This document shows positions 1 to 11,169 of a stretch of 64,000 nucleotides of DNA, one piece after another (within the stretch, counting starts at the first letter, position 1; the number at the start of each line of letters is the position of its first letter). This DNA is from Calliopum simillimum (Eukaryota > Arthropoda > Insecta > Diptera > Lauxaniidae), in contig OX638372.1 in NCBI GenBank assembly GCA_951812925.1, forward strand, positions 73,363,407-73,427,406, read 5' to 3'. Made by a program: the position numbers and the translations under genes. Below the pieces are notes generated by a model, which ran no database searches, had not been told where the DNA came from, and was given only the letters and a program-made list of their open reading frames with translations.

Positions 1-284
1 AGAAAAATATAGTACAGTCAGCATGAATATAGTATAAATATAGCATTTATGCGTACTATATATTTCTTCAACAGTATATAGTACGCAGAACCGAAATATA
101 GTACAATACTATATATTATAGTACGGTTGGCAACCCTAGTCCTAATTGATTTTAACGATTTTTTGGGTTTCGGGATAAAATTTCGACTTTTAAGTGAAAC
201 TAACAGTGAAATTTTATAGCAAATATTTTTGTAGTACATTCTGGCTCAATATTCCCCTATTTTAAGTGTCATTTTTGTACCTTT
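1..284. other. AT-rich sequence with iterated ATATAGTAC motif, no gene
   Basis: The first 130 bases repeat variants of TATAGTAC in both orientations (for example near 10, 55, 80, 105 and 120), which gives weak local palindromes. No credible coding sequence is seen. It may be the end of a repeat that starts outside the window. Confidence 0.4.
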
Positions 285-680
285 TTAAGAAAAGGATCAA
301 AGTGACCCACATGTGGGGTTTTTAGAGGGTTTAATTTTTCCGGCATAAGTTTAATGAACACATGATATACCTCAGATGTAAGGATTATATAGTTAAATGT
401 ATCGATTTAACACAAGAATGCGTTATTTTGGTTTATTTCTTGCACAGTGGATTAAAAAACTTCAAAAATCGATTAAAAAAAAATCTGTCGTGCTGGAGAA
501 AAACGACGAGACGACACGGGTATTTTTTTTTTAACGTCTACTTTCAGAATTTTTTGGATTTTCTAATATGTTTTACAAAAAGTTTCAAATTGTCGAACAG
601 TGTAATATGTGGAACATAATTCATTTTGTGATAGAACAATATACAAATTTTGAACACTCAATGTTTGAAAAACATTCGTT
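285..680 (+). repeat. Diverged partial copy of the interior of the 2650-3876 palindromic element
   Basis: The stretch from CACATGTGGGG through the AAGGATTATATAGTTAAATG segment and ACAGTGGATTAAAAAACTTC matches about 3010-3340 in the same orientation with scattered substitutions. The small open frames here are shadows: the matching copy is open in different places. The right part is interrupted by the TTAA-flanked palindrome starting at 690. Confidence 0.6.
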
Positions 681-689
681 TTTATTTAA

Positions 690-1086
690 GGCAGGTTCTC
701 ACCTTGTGGGCCCGAAAAGTGCACTTTTTTTAGGAATTTTTTTTGAGAAAACGGTTAAAGATACAACGCTGAAAATTTTTTCTGAATATGAACATATATT
801 TATTCAGAGAATACAATTTTTGAAATTGAAAAAATCAAAAAAAAGGGGGGGGAGGGGGCGACCATCAGTGGCGGCATGTGTTTCGCTGCCGGAAGTGATT
901 CGCTCAAAACCCGTGATCTGAAACACAAAAACCGAACAAATTCTTGATTTGTATCGTATTATCTATTAAATGAACTACGATCATGAAAAAAAAATCAAAA
1001 TTCCAAAAGTTATGAGGTTTTGAAAAAAAATGACGATTTTCGCATTTTTTTCCATTTTTTTGACCCCAAAAGGTGAGAACCTGCCC
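690..1086. mobile_element. 397-bp palindromic MITE flanked by TTAA
   Basis: The ends are inverted copies (GGCAGGTTCTCACC at the left, GGTGAGAACCTGCCC at the right) and the interior is partly self-complementary. TTAA lies directly outside both ends (686-689 and 1087-1090), as expected for a target duplication. TTAA duplication is typical of piggyBac and some Chapaev/Sola3-type transposons; the termini do not let me choose. No coding capacity. Confidence 0.65.
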
Positions 1087-1090
1087 TTAA

Positions 1091-2040
1091 GACTTTTATT
1101 TTTTCGATCTTTTTAAAAAATGCTATAATCCCGGGACTGATATCCCTGACTACACACAGATAGAAAAACAGTTTTATTTATTTGAATATGAAAATAAAAA
1201 GAATGTATTGGTCTCTAGGTCCAAAAACTAGCCTCAAACCAGTTTGGACTTAAGCAACAACTTTTGGGCACAGCGAAAAACTCAAATGAGAAAATTTTAT
1301 GAATTCAATCAAAAAACTTTGGACTTACGGGTAATCTTTTAAAATAGTTTGTTTTTTTTTTTGCCTTTAAACATACATAATGCTAAGCAAATATATAAGA
1401 AACTAACAATATTGGATTTAAAGCAAGTAAGATCATTGACAATATAATAACAGAACATGAAATTTGAAGATGATATTTAATTGTAAAGACCAAAGTAGAT
1501 CAAAATTAATAAACTCATTTGTCATTAGATTTTTGCTTACTTATTTTTGAAATGGCGGCTCTTTAAATATGCAAAAAAAAAATAAGGTTGCTATATACAG
1601 TACATATGTATAGGTGGTAGGCGTTATCATTAACCGATCACGCCCATTTCAGATAGCCTATTAACATTAATGATATCTATACCAATTAATATACGTGTTT
1701 TAATGATAATATAGTTTAGCTTCTGCAGCTAATAGCCTTCTTAGCCAATTAGCAAAAAAAAAAAGGCTATAAATAAAATTTAAAGCTTTTTATAAAAAAA
1801 AATTTCTTAAATAAGGGATAAAAACCATGCAAGTTAATATTAGTTTTATTTTGATTCATATCCCGTAGCTTTATCGCACTTTCACAACATACCCCTTTAG
1901 CCTATATGGACATAAACATGTAAGAGTATTTTCATACACCTGCATATGAATATTCATACAAATCAAAGATGGGATGTTTAAAAAAATTTAACCCAGCATG
2001 CTGATTGGCTCGGACAAAGCACTAGCAAAAAACATGCATT
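1091..2040. other. AT-rich DNA without recognisable gene
   Basis: About 950 bases of low-complexity AT-rich sequence. A short stretch near 1615-1740 (ACCGATCACGCCCATTTCAG and a CTGCAGCTAATAGCC segment) looks like degraded repeat, but I cannot assign it. Confidence 0.4.
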
Positions 2041-2649
2041 ACGCAAAATTTGACAAAAAAATCATAACATATGATGACAAAGACAGTTAACTACTGAAAC
2101 GAGTTGGTGCAAATAAAGAATATTTGCATTATCTCTGGGTTCCCTTAGAGACTGCATTTTAAGTAGATTCAAAAGATCCTCGTAAGGAGGAAGATTTGAA
2201 AAATCAATCCAATTTAGGCCATACAGAGCAAATCAAATAAATTTTTTTTGGATTCTTTCGATTCTATCAATATGAACGTTATAAAATGGTGACCAAATTT
2301 GACTAGCATACTCCAAGTGAGGACGAACAATCGTATTACATACAGTTACCGTGTAAACAAGATTCAATCCAGCTGACAAAGTTGGAGGGAAATCCAAGCT
2401 TTTTGACCTTAAAAAAAATTAATATATGAGGTAACTTGTCAAATGCTTTACTTAATTCTGTATAGACGCAGTCAACTTGGCAGCCTGAGTCTAAGGAACT
2501 CAAGGCGAAAGAAGAAAAATCAAAAAGGTTCGAGACTATAGATCTGCTGACGTGTTGTAATAATTTCACTGCAGTATACTTTGACTTTAACGTATACAAT
2601 TTTTTCAAAAAGTTTAGGAATTGTTGATAACTTAGCTATGGGTCTATAA
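2041..2649 (-). pseudogene. Old non-LTR retrotransposon: RT and C-terminal part
   Basis: Read on the minus strand, this is the downstream part of a LINE ORF2. It has an SKAFDKLPH-type RT block (the F-D catalytic motif) around 2430-2450, then a thumb/C-terminal region (RPHLEYASQIWSP at about 2285-2330, and DRIERIQKKFI). Stops and frameshifts interrupt it, so it is dead. The reading continues across the 2650-3876 element into 3877-4217 and, beyond the young LINE, into 11201-11807, so all three blocks are one ancient insertion. Clade is probably Jockey/I-like; there is too little sequence to be exact. Confidence 0.75.
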
Positions 2650-3876
2650 CACTAGTTTACAGCCAAAATTCCCAGCGAATGCCGTTACTCATTTTATATG
2701 GAAAATGGGCTGCTGATTCGTGTCGTTTTCGAGATATCAGTCATTTTCGGTTTTTGGACCAAAAAAAAAGATAGTTCCATTAAAATACAAATATCTCAAG
2801 AACCAATGTTTGTATTTAAACAAATAATAAGTCATATTAAAGGTAATTAAATTACATACAAATGATATCCACATCACTTTTTGGTTGGTTCGTTAGTTTC
2901 GGTGAAATAAATTGATTTCAAAAAAAAAAAAATTTTTTTTTTCGAAAAAATTAAGAAAAAATCAAATTCAACTTCAAATTTATACAAGAAGACTTTTTAA
3001 TAATATTTTTGACCCCACATGAAGGTCATTTTGACCTACATGTGGGGGTTTGAGAGGGTTAAAATTGTCTACAAAAATATTCCGCGTAGTATCCTGCATA
3101 AGTTTGCTGAAGACATGATACACCTCAAATGTAAGGATCATATAGTTAAATTCATCGATTTAACACAAGAATGCGTTATTTCTGTTTTTTCATGTACAGT
3201 GGATTAAAAAACTTCAAAAATCGATTAAAAAAAATCTGACGTGCTAGAGAAAAACGGCGAGGCACGGGTATTTCTTTTTAATGCCTTCTTTAAGAATTTT
3301 TTGGATTTTCTAATTTCTTTTACAAAAAGTTTCAAATTTTCGAACAGTTTATTACAAAAAAACGGAAAAATAGGGAAAAACGCATTTTGGTAACTTATCA
3401 ATGAATTGTATACAACTTTTGCATTTTTCCATCGATTTTCTTAAATAGTATTTTATTTGCCTAACAAATTTATAGACTATGATATAAAATTTTTTTTTCT
3501 TGTAAAAATCTGCAGTTGATTTAGACATTTTTGTAATTTTTTCGGAAAAATATACTCTTTTTTTCAGAAATCAATTTATTTCATCGAAACAAACAAACCA
3601 GCCAAAAAGTGACGTGAGTATCATTTGTAGGTAATTTAATTACCTTTAATATGACATATTATTTGTTTGAATACAAACATTGGTTCTTGAGATATTTGTA
3701 TTTAAGTGGAACTATCTTTTTTTTTTGGTTCAAAAACCGAAAATGACCGATATCACGAAAACGACACGAAATAAAAAAAAAAAAATGCGATTTTCGAAAT
3801 CAGCAGCCCATTTTCCATATAAAATGAGTAACGGCATTCGCTGGGAAAAAAAATTTTAATCATTTGTAAACTAGTG
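2650..3876. mobile_element. 1.23-kb palindromic element with CACTAG ends, TSD TAA
   Basis: Long inverted repeats begin CACTAGTTTACAGCC and end with the complement TGTAAACTAGTG; arms of about 230 bases include the ATGCCGTTACTCATTTTATA segment in both orientations. TAA flanks both sides (2647-2649 and 3877-3879). Removing the element restores a continuous LINE reverse-transcriptase reading frame on the minus strand, which independently confirms the boundaries. CACTA-type termini with a 3-bp duplication recall the EnSpm/CACTA superfamily, but there is no transposase and the assignment is tentative. Confidence 0.8.
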
Positions 3877-4217
3877 TAATTAGAGACATAACTTTTAAAT
3901 CCATTTTTAAATATTGGACTTATAGAGGACTCTTTCCATTGTTTAGGAAAATAGTTATCGTTTAATGATTTATTAAATAAGAAACTGAGCGGCTGGCTCA
4001 GAATAGAGCTACAATTAACTAGTACTGTGGCAGGAATGCCATCTGGTACTGGACAAGAGCCATCTTCAATAGATACAATGTATTTCACTATCAGTTCAGG
4101 CGAAAATGAAAACGCATCCATTAACGTCTGGAGAAAATAAATCAGTTGAAAATGACTTTTTAAACAAGTCAGCAAACAACTCCGCAATAATTTTTGGATT
4201 ATTTGTATACCCATTCA
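3877..4217 (-). pseudogene. Old non-LTR retrotransposon: N-terminal RT part
   Basis: Minus-strand reading shows the RT entry region of a LINE: CPVPDGIPATVLVNCSSI followed by PKQWKESSISPIFK, the usual SPGPDGIP and PxxWK blocks. It stops at the TAA junction with the palindromic element and resumes at 2646 with an RPIAKLSTIPKLFEK stretch. At the right it is cut by the 5' end of the young LINE at 4218; ATACCCATTCA (4207-4217) is the target duplication. Confidence 0.8.
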
Positions 4218-4529
4218 TTTTGATAAAGCTCTCTTCTCACAGAAAGTAGACGTGTTTCTCAAAGTGCTCCGCAAATTTATTTAAATTTTGAGTTTAATTG
4301 AAATATAAATACTTTTTTATCAAAGTCGCGAGTGACAGAATCGCTTTGTTTATTTAAATTACGTGAAAAGTGCAGTGTTGTGCTCTAAAAACATTATTTT
4401 CCAATTTAAAATTTGCTTAAAAGACGTAAGTTTCTTTTTTTTTTTGCAACTTAAGTGGTTGTTACGCTGTGCTTGTGTGTGGGCAATATAAGTTTGAGTG
4501 TTTTTGCTATTACAGTTTTTGAATACTCT

Positions 4530-5648
4530 CCCGATCAAAAAAAGTATATCAAAAATATATCAAAATGATATCCAAAATTTGTCAGTGACATACAAGATTT
4601 TGATAAAAAAAGGATATCACAGTGATATACGGAATGTAACGCTTTTTGTATATCACCATGATATCAAAAAAAGATATCAAAATGATATCAAAAAAAGATA
4701 TCAAAATGATATCAAAAAAAGATATCAAAATGATATCAAAAAAAGATATCAAAATGATATCAAAAAAAGATATCAAAATGATATCAAAAAAGATATCAAA
4801 AAAAGATATCAAAATGATATACAATTTTTGTACATTTCTGATACAAAAATGACAACCAATTTTGGGTCCGTAACTAAAGTGACGCAGATTATGGCCAAAT
4901 TTTACAATATTGTGGTTAATCGTCGTCAACTAGTTTTTTTTTGTACTCAATTATATTTTTCATATGCTTTTTCACTAATTTCATGGCAAAACTCACTTCT
5001 TACTAAAATTGGCTGCTCGTCCGTTTTCCATACTTTTAGTTTTCCCAACCACAGGCCGCATGCAGCAACTGAATGGAGTGTCGGTTCTTTTGCACTCAAT
5101 TATATTTGTGTGGTTTTCACTAATTTCATTAGAAAATTAACTTATTCACTAAAATTGGCTGCGCGTTCGTCTTCTATAATTATCTTTAAATAAAATTCAC
5201 AAACGAAAACGTAAAATTTGACATATCAGCAGCTGATAAATTTTTGATATCATTTTGATATACATTTCTGATACAAAATTGATATCAGCGGCTGATAAAT
5301 TTTTGATATCATTTTGATATACATTTCTGATACAAAATTGATATCAGCGGCTGATAAATTTTTGATATCATTTTGATATACATTTCTGATACAAAATTGA
5401 CATGTCATTCAATGATATCAAAAATATATCAAAATGATATACAAAAAATGGATATCAGCCGCTGACAAATTTTTGATATCATTTTGATATACATTTCTGA
5501 TACAAAATTGACATGTCATTCAATGATATCAAAAATATATCAAAATGATATACAAAAAATGGATATCAGCGGCTGATACATTTTTGATATCATTTTGATA
5601 TACATTTCTAATACAATGACAAGAACTTGACAAGTTTTTTTGATCGGG
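4530..5648. mobile_element. Foldback element built of GATATC repeats, nested in LINE 5' region
   Basis: The ends are CCCGATCAAAAAAA and its complement TTTTTTTGATCGGG. The interior contains a 24-bp array at about 4655-4820 (unit with two GATATC palindromes separated by A-tracts), a spacer of about 400 bases, and a 59-bp array at about 5215-5620 (GATATCAGCGGCTGATAAAT plus an ATTTTGATATACATTTCTGA segment). A partial, opposite-strand relative is at 63619-63960, so this is a dispersed family. The long open frames here are by-products of the 24-bp periodicity. No clear target duplication. Confidence 0.7.
4655..4820. repeat. 24-bp tandem array of paired GATATC palindromes
   Basis: About six to seven head-to-tail units of 24 bases, each reading TGATATC, A7, GATATC, A4. 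The unit length is a multiple of three and has no stop in several frames, so repeated octapeptides appear on both strands (for example KKDIKMIS); these are not evidence of a gene. Confidence 0.9.
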
Positions 5649-6335
5649 CTTTTTCTAGCACTCACACAAGTGTATGTGCTCTTGCATTGAGTACTAGTCG
5701 CATTGCCTGTGTGCATGTTAGTGAATATATCGTGTGTGTGTGTACCCTTGTATTCAACTGGTGAACAATAGTGACCGTGTAACGAGTATTCAATGCAAGT
5801 ACCCGTTTTTACTTTTTTTTTTTTTTTTGTCTGGCGTTTTCTTTTGTTGCAATTTATAATCATTTCTTTTTACCAAGTCGAAAATACAATTTAGCTTTGC
5901 GTGTTACGGTTAGTGGAACGTATTACATTCCGGCACTCGTATTCTACTTTATTTTTCGTGTAGAGACCTTCAAGTAGCAAGTCAAGTTTTTCTTTGTGTT
6001 AGTGTTTGCTTATATTTTTACTTCTTGCAATCAGCTTGTACTTGTTGCTCTCTCATGAAAATAACGTTTTGCGTATATATCAACCTATTTGACTCAAACA
6101 CATCTATAAAAAAAAATTTTAAGATAGTGATACAGAGCGAAGCGGTGCTATATGCAGTGAACTAGTGCTGGAATTTTTAAGTTGAAGTAACGAATAACTA
6201 CACACGGTTATTTTCTTACTTTTTGCTTGTGTGATAGGTTCTATTTTCCGTTTTCCATTCTCGCCGAGTTTTAGAGCAAACATTTATCGTTTTTTGTTTG
6301 TTTTCTCAAATGTTCCTTATAATGTCTAGGATATT

Positions 6336-7520
6336 ATGGAACCAACTGTGCCTATGAGCTCTGATATGGAAGATGAGCTGCTGCGTTCGCCGGGCTCTCA
6401 AAAGGAAGCAACTAGGTCCGAATATATGGGCCAAAAGGCACTTCGTAAATACAAGGCAGCCGTGCGCATTGTGGATCGTTTTAAAGATCAGACAGCTGAT
6501 AAACTTTCGCCTGAAGATGCCGATAGTCTGAACTGGGCCAAACAAGTGATTACAGATGGGCGTCGTCATTTCGAGAAAAATGAAAAACTCAAACCCGGTA
6601 ACCCACTTTTTGCTAATAAAATTGAGGAGGACGTGGTGACCAAGCAAGCCTTGAAGCGGCAGCGTTCTCTGGAGGATAAATCTCCAGAGGGCCAATTGCT
6701 GAAGAGAGGTAAACCTGAATCATCAATGGACCCCCCTATTATTAAGCATACTCTAAGTGCAGTTTTGCGTAACAACCTAACTGTTGCCTTGATTGATCGA
6801 AATGATCCGCTGGGAAAGCTAACCATGGAAAAATGGAGACTGGTTGAAGCCAAACTAGTGGAGGCTCTGATTTCACGCATGCAGACCCATTTGGACAAAC
6901 CAATGCCCTCATTTGATGGAGCAGGGTGGTTCAATGGCGTCAAAATAATCGCGTGTAGAGATCAGCTCTCTCTGGAATGGTGTTCCGAGACAGTCAAGTC
7001 CCTTAAAGGCCTCTGGGAAGGGGCTGCAATTGAAATTGTAGATAGGAATAAGATTCCATCTACCCCCAAAGCCAAGGTTTCCCTTCCACATAAAATGGAG
7101 GCAAATCTGGCCTTAGAGCTTCTACAATGGCAAAATCCGGATATACCTTCGAAAGATTGGAGGGTACTCAAGACTATTGAGTCAACAGGACCTGGGACGG
7201 GTCAGGTCCTCATCCTTCAAATTAATAAGGAGGCCGAGGATCTGCTCTATCCCAGGTTTGGAAGAATGGCATGGGCAATGGCTTGTGTATACCTCCGACT
7301 GAAGAAGCGTAGTCCTAAAGATGAAAATTTAAATACGCTGGAATCTGATGAGGTAGAGAAGGACCTAGGTTTAGAGTCGCTTGCCTCAGAAGCAGCTAGC
7401 GTCTCTATAAATGAAGCATTAGACACTTCGGCGGATAGTTTGAACTCTACCGTCATTGAGGTTGAGCAGAAGAATGGGCCACGTGATGAAATTTCTGCAA
7501 ATAAATCTGCATCACAGTAG
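6336..7520 (+). CDS. LINE ORF1 (DUF4780-like nucleic-acid-binding protein)
   Basis: A 394-residue protein. The N-terminal ~130 residues are charged and low in order (coiled or disordered). From about residue 145 to 325 there is a compact domain (VALIDRNDPLGKLTMEKW, then a tract ending GRMAWAMACVYLRLKKR) that I recognise as the DUF4780 type found in ORF1 of fly LOA-like LINEs. No CCHC zinc knuckles are visible, unlike Jockey or R1 ORF1. The start is the ATG at 6336, just after the ~2.1 kb 5' region. It probably coats the LINE RNA. The end overlaps ORF2 by about 35-65 bases in a different frame, suggesting re-initiation or coupled translation. Confidence 0.75.
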   Translation: MEPTVPMSSDMEDELLRSPGSQKEATRSEYMGQKALRKYKAAVRIVDRFKDQTADKLSPEDADSLNWAKQVITDGRRHFEKNEKLKPGNPLFANKIEEDVVTKQALKRQRSLEDKSPEGQLLKRGKPESSMDPPIIKHTLSAVLRNNLTVALIDRNDPLGKLTMEKWRLVEAKLVEALISRMQTHLDKPMPSFDGAGWFNGVKIIACRDQLSLEWCSETVKSLKGLWEGAAIEIVDRNKIPSTPKAKVSLPHKMEANLALELLQWQNPDIPSKDWRVLKTIESTGPGTGQVLILQINKEAEDLLYPRFGRMAWAMACVYLRLKKRSPKDENLNTLESDEVEKDLGLESLASEAASVSINEALDTSADSLNSTVIEVEQKNGPRDEISANKSASQ

Positions 7521-10500
7521 TTCAGCTTCAGCTGTGCTGCTTAAAACCCTTGATGAGGGGTCTTTTGATGTGGCGCTCATCCAAGAACCTTGGATTGCAC
7601 CAAATGGTGACATTAAGGGCTTGGCGTCACCGAACTACAACTTATTTCACTCTCTAAACGAAGGTAAGAGACGTTCGGCCATTCTGGCTAAAAAGAACCT
7701 CAACATCCTTCTTAAACCTAATTTTAGCACCAATGATATGACCACGGTCATATCAAAAGATGAAAGAAATAAATCTCTGTTTATTACCTCGGCGTATATG
7801 GCCCATGGCGACGACGCCCCATCTGCTGACCTCCGGAACCTAATCCAAGCAGCAGAAACCGCAAAACACAACATTGTGATAGGTGCTGATGCAAACGCAC
7901 ATAACACCCTTTGGGGGAGTAGCGATACCAACAGCAGAGGTGAGTCTCTCCTCAACTATTTGAATACTACTAATTTATGTATAGGTAACCGCGGTAATGA
8001 ACCAACTTTTGTTGGTCCTTTAAGCCAAAACGTATTGGACTTGACCCTTTTCACTGAAAAGAACAACTTTAAGCTTGAAAACTGGCACATCCTCAATAAG
8101 GCTTCTTTTTCTGACCACAAATACATCGTTTTTACAACAAATTTTTGTTCAACTTCAAAAATTAAAAAAGTTATTCGAAACCCTAATAAAACTGATTGGG
8201 CGTTGTACAAAACAATAGTCTACAACAAGCTCGCTCGTATAAGCACTACTCCAGTTAATACTATACAACAGGCTGAGGAATTAAATGAAACAATTTCGGC
8301 CATTTTACTTAAAGCTTTTCATATTACTTGCCCAGTTAAATACTCTTCTAAAAAATCCCAACCACCTTGGTGGAACAAGGAACTCGCTGAAAAGAGAAAG
8401 AAAATACAATCTCAGTTCAAAAAGGCTCGCAAGCTAAATACCTACACCGCTTGGAGTGAATATAGGCTTGAGCTTAAGAAATTTAAAACTATTCTGCGTA
8501 AAGCTAAACGTTTAAGCTGGCAAGAGCAGTGTACTAAAGTGGAAAGTACCACTGAAGCTGCCAGGCTACGCAAAATTTTATCCAAAAAAGAAATTTCACA
8601 TCCATTAATCCAAAAAGACAACGGGGAGTGGGTTGCAGATGAGCGAGAAACGGTGGAGGTTCTTTTGAACACTCATTTTCCTGGCTGTCTGGCAAATCCG
8701 ACACCTGTTAGGACCTTTGAAAACAGTCCCCTTATGGACTATCCTATTATATTTACAAAAGACAGTGTCTGGTGGGCAATTAAATCATTCAGCCCTTATA
8801 AATCGCCAGGCCCTGATGGTCTGTTTCCAGCCATGCTTCAGCATGCTGGAAAATGTTTTACGGCAATCCTTATTATTCTCTTTGAAGGATGTATAAGGCT
8901 TAATATGGTACCAAAGTCGTGGCGAGAGGCGAGAGTGGTTTTCATACCTAAAAGTGGAAAATCCAGTCACGTCAAAGCCAAAGATTTTCGACCTATTAGC
9001 CTAACTTCCTTCATTTTAAAAACTTTTGAAAGAATTCTTGACGCATACATTAGAGATAAGTTGCCCATAAATGCTATCTCAAGCTGTCAGCATGCTTACC
9101 AAAAAGGAAAATCCGTGGACACAGCCCTTCACTCAGTTGTTCAAACTATAGAGAGTGCTCTACATTTTCAAGAATACGCTCTGGCTGCTTTTTTGGACAT
9201 AGAGGGCGCCTTCAATAATGTGAGCACCAATGCAATCTTGGAAGCTTTAACTAAAGCAGACGTTAACCTTCCGATTCGAGAATGGATTGAAACACTTTTA
9301 AGTAGTCGTATTATTAAAGTGGAATGGGGGCAGAGTGTCTGCCTAAAGTATGCAACTAGAGGTACTCCACAAGGGGGTGTTTTGTCACCACTTCTGTGGA
9401 TAATTGCTATCAACCCCATCTTGCATACACTTAATAAAAAGGGTGTCATAGTCGTAGCCTACGCTGATGACATTGTTATTCTAGTCAAAGGTAAATTTCT
9501 AGACACAATGAGTGAACTTCTAGAAAGTGCTCTCGAAATAATAAGCAAATGGGCTTTAAGAAATGGACTTAACGTTAACCCTTCAAAAACAGAACTGGTT
9601 TTGTTCACAAGGAAACACAAAGTTCCCGTTTTTAGGAATATTTGTTTAGATAATATCAAAATACCTCTATCTAATGAAGCAAAATTCTTGGGAACAGTCT
9701 TGGACCGCAAACTAAACTGGAAACCTAATATAGAAAATCGTATAAAAAAGGCATACGGTGCTTTCTTTGCATGTAAAAAATTCTATGGAATCACTTGGGG
9801 CTTTGACCCTAAAATCACCATCTGGATCTACACTGCAATAGTGAGGCCCATCTTATTGTATGCAATACATGTTTGGTGGACCGCGCTAAACACAGCATAT
9901 ATACAAAAGAAACTAAAACGATTACAACGTCTTTTAAGCATCGGCATCACTGGTGCCCTGAGGTCTACCTCTTCAGAATCCTTAAACGCTATACTTTTTT
10001 TGTTACCTATTGATCTCTTTGCCAAGGGAGTGGCTTATAATACTATACTTAGGCTTAAAGAATCGGGGGGCCTTAAGTTAAGGCCTTACGGACACAGTAA
10101 CGTAGGTAACATTGAGAGTATTACTACTGACTACATGATTCCTAAGCTTTCTATGGAGAAAAAATTCCTGGTTACATTCCCGTCTAGAGAATTCTGGAAC
10201 ACACGAGGTGAAGATCCAACCGAAGTAATAAACGTATACACAGATGGCTCTAAATCAGATAATGGGGTTGGAGCAGGTTTCTATGTCTCCAACTCAAACG
10301 TAGAACACTCATTTAAATTGCCAGATGAGTGCAGCATTTTCCAAGCGGAAATTTTCGCGATTAACAAAGCGGTCGATTACCTTAAAGAAAGTGTAAGCGA
10401 GAAGGAAATTGCTCTATACGTCGATAGTCAAGCTGCTTTAAAAGCTTTAAAATCAAACTTTATTAAATCAAAGACAGTTTTTGAATGTTTTACCGCTTTA

Positions 10501-11103
10501 ACTTCCCTTAGTGAAAACAACCAGGTATCCCTTCAGTGGGTGCCGTCGCACTGCGAAATTTTAGGAAATGAAAAGGCAGATCTATCAGCAAAAACAGGAG
10601 CTCTTTTAGAATATCAACACATTAAAATTCCAGCACCGCTTCAACATTTCTTCTCTTTAAAGAACGCTCAAATGTTCTCAGTAGCGAATAGACGCTGGGA
10701 ACAATCCCCAACCAGTGCTATAACAAAGTATTTTTGGCCTTGTTTTCACAAAGCAGATTTTTCCAAATATTTACTATCTCTGACGAGGAGCGAGTGCAGC
10801 CTGCTGACTAGAGTTGTGACTGGTCATTGTATAATTGGTCATCATGCCTTTAGACTGGGCATAGTCTCCAACAACTGGTGCAGAAACTGTCACGAGCCTG
10901 AGGAAGAGGAAACAATTGAACACCTTTTATGTCTTTGTCCTGCTCTTGCAAGAACTAGACTGAAATGCTTTGGTCGGCCATTTTTTAATTCCCTAAAAGA
11001 ACTCACTAAAATTCACCTAAGTGACATTAAAAGATTCGCAGTGCTTACAGGATCCTTCAGTTTGGACAAACACCATATTGAAAGGACCAGAGTTTATGAA
11101 TAG
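7474..11103 (+). CDS. LINE ORF2: endonuclease, reverse transcriptase, RNase H
   Basis: About 1,210 residues, intact. Domains in order: an APE-type endonuclease at residues 1-225 (IQEPWI, GADANAHNTLW, SDHKYIVF blocks); reverse transcriptase at about 430-720 (SPGPDGLFPAM, FRPISLTSF, LDIEGAF, TPQGGVLSPLLW, and the YADD catalytic box near 658); RNase H at about 915-1045 (YTDGS, QAEIFA, DSQAALKAL, GNEKAD acidic residues all present); and a C-terminal zinc-finger-like CRNC...HLLCLC block near 1135. The start is ATG 7474 or 7486; the open frame begins slightly upstream without an ATG. It nicks target DNA and primes reverse transcription there. All catalytic motifs are present, so activity is plausible. 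Confidence 0.9.
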   Translation: MGHVMKFLQINLHHSSSASAVLLKTLDEGSFDVALIQEPWIAPNGDIKGLASPNYNLFHSLNEGKRRSAILAKKNLNILLKPNFSTNDMTTVISKDERNKSLFITSAYMAHGDDAPSADLRNLIQAAETAKHNIVIGADANAHNTLWGSSDTNSRGESLLNYLNTTNLCIGNRGNEPTFVGPLSQNVLDLTLFTEKNNFKLENWHILNKASFSDHKYIVFTTNFCSTSKIKKVIRNPNKTDWALYKTIVYNKLARISTTPVNTIQQAEELNETISAILLKAFHITCPVKYSSKKSQPPWWNKELAEKRKKIQSQFKKARKLNTYTAWSEYRLELKKFKTILRKAKRLSWQEQCTKVESTTEAARLRKILSKKEISHPLIQKDNGEWVADERETVEVLLNTHFPGCLANPTPVRTFENSPLMDYPIIFTKDSVWWAIKSFSPYKSPGPDGLFPAMLQHAGKCFTAILIILFEGCIRLNMVPKSWREARVVFIPKSGKSSHVKAKDFRPISLTSFILKTFERILDAYIRDKLPINAISSCQHAYQKGKSVDTALHSVVQTIESALHFQEYALAAFLDIEGAFNNVSTNAILEALTKADVNLPIREWIETLLSSRIIKVEWGQSVCLKYATRGTPQGGVLSPLLWIIAINPILHTLNKKGVIVVAYADDIVILVKGKFLDTMSELLESALEIISKWALRNGLNVNPSKTELVLFTRKHKVPVFRNICLDNIKIPLSNEAKFLGTVLDRKLNWKPNIENRIKKAYGAFFACKKFYGITWGFDPKITIWIYTAIVRPILLYAIHVWWTALNTAYIQKKLKRLQRLLSIGITGALRSTSSESLNAILFLLPIDLFAKGVAYNTILRLKESGGLKLRPYGHSNVGNIESITTDYMIPKLSMEKKFLVTFPSREFWNTRGEDPTEVINVYTDGSKSDNGVGAGFYVSNSNVEHSFKLPDECSIFQAEIFAINKAVDYLKESVSEKEIALYVDSQAALKALKSNFIKSKTVFECFTALTSLSENNQVSLQWVPSHCEILGNEKADLSAKTGALLEYQHIKIPAPLQHFFSLKNAQMFSVANRRWEQSPTSAITKYFWPCFHKADFSKYLLSLTRSECSLLTRVVTGHCIIGHHAFRLGIVSNNWCRNCHEPEEEETIEHLLCLCPALARTRLKCFGRPFFNSLKELTKIHLSDIKRFAVLTGSFSLDKHHIERTRVYE

Positions 11104-11169
11104 ACGTTAATATGAGAGTTTGTGGTATCACTATGGACCCTTGCGGTCTATGTGTGGCAATATTGCCGC

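Noticed and set aside
4498..5193. 231-codon open frame with repeated NDIKKRYQ-type octapeptide
   Set aside because: It follows from a 24-bp tandem array that is open in several frames on both strands; no start context or family similarity.
6306..7456. Minus-strand ORFs opposite LINE ORF1
   Set aside because: Shadows of the coding strand; plus-strand product has clear domain content.
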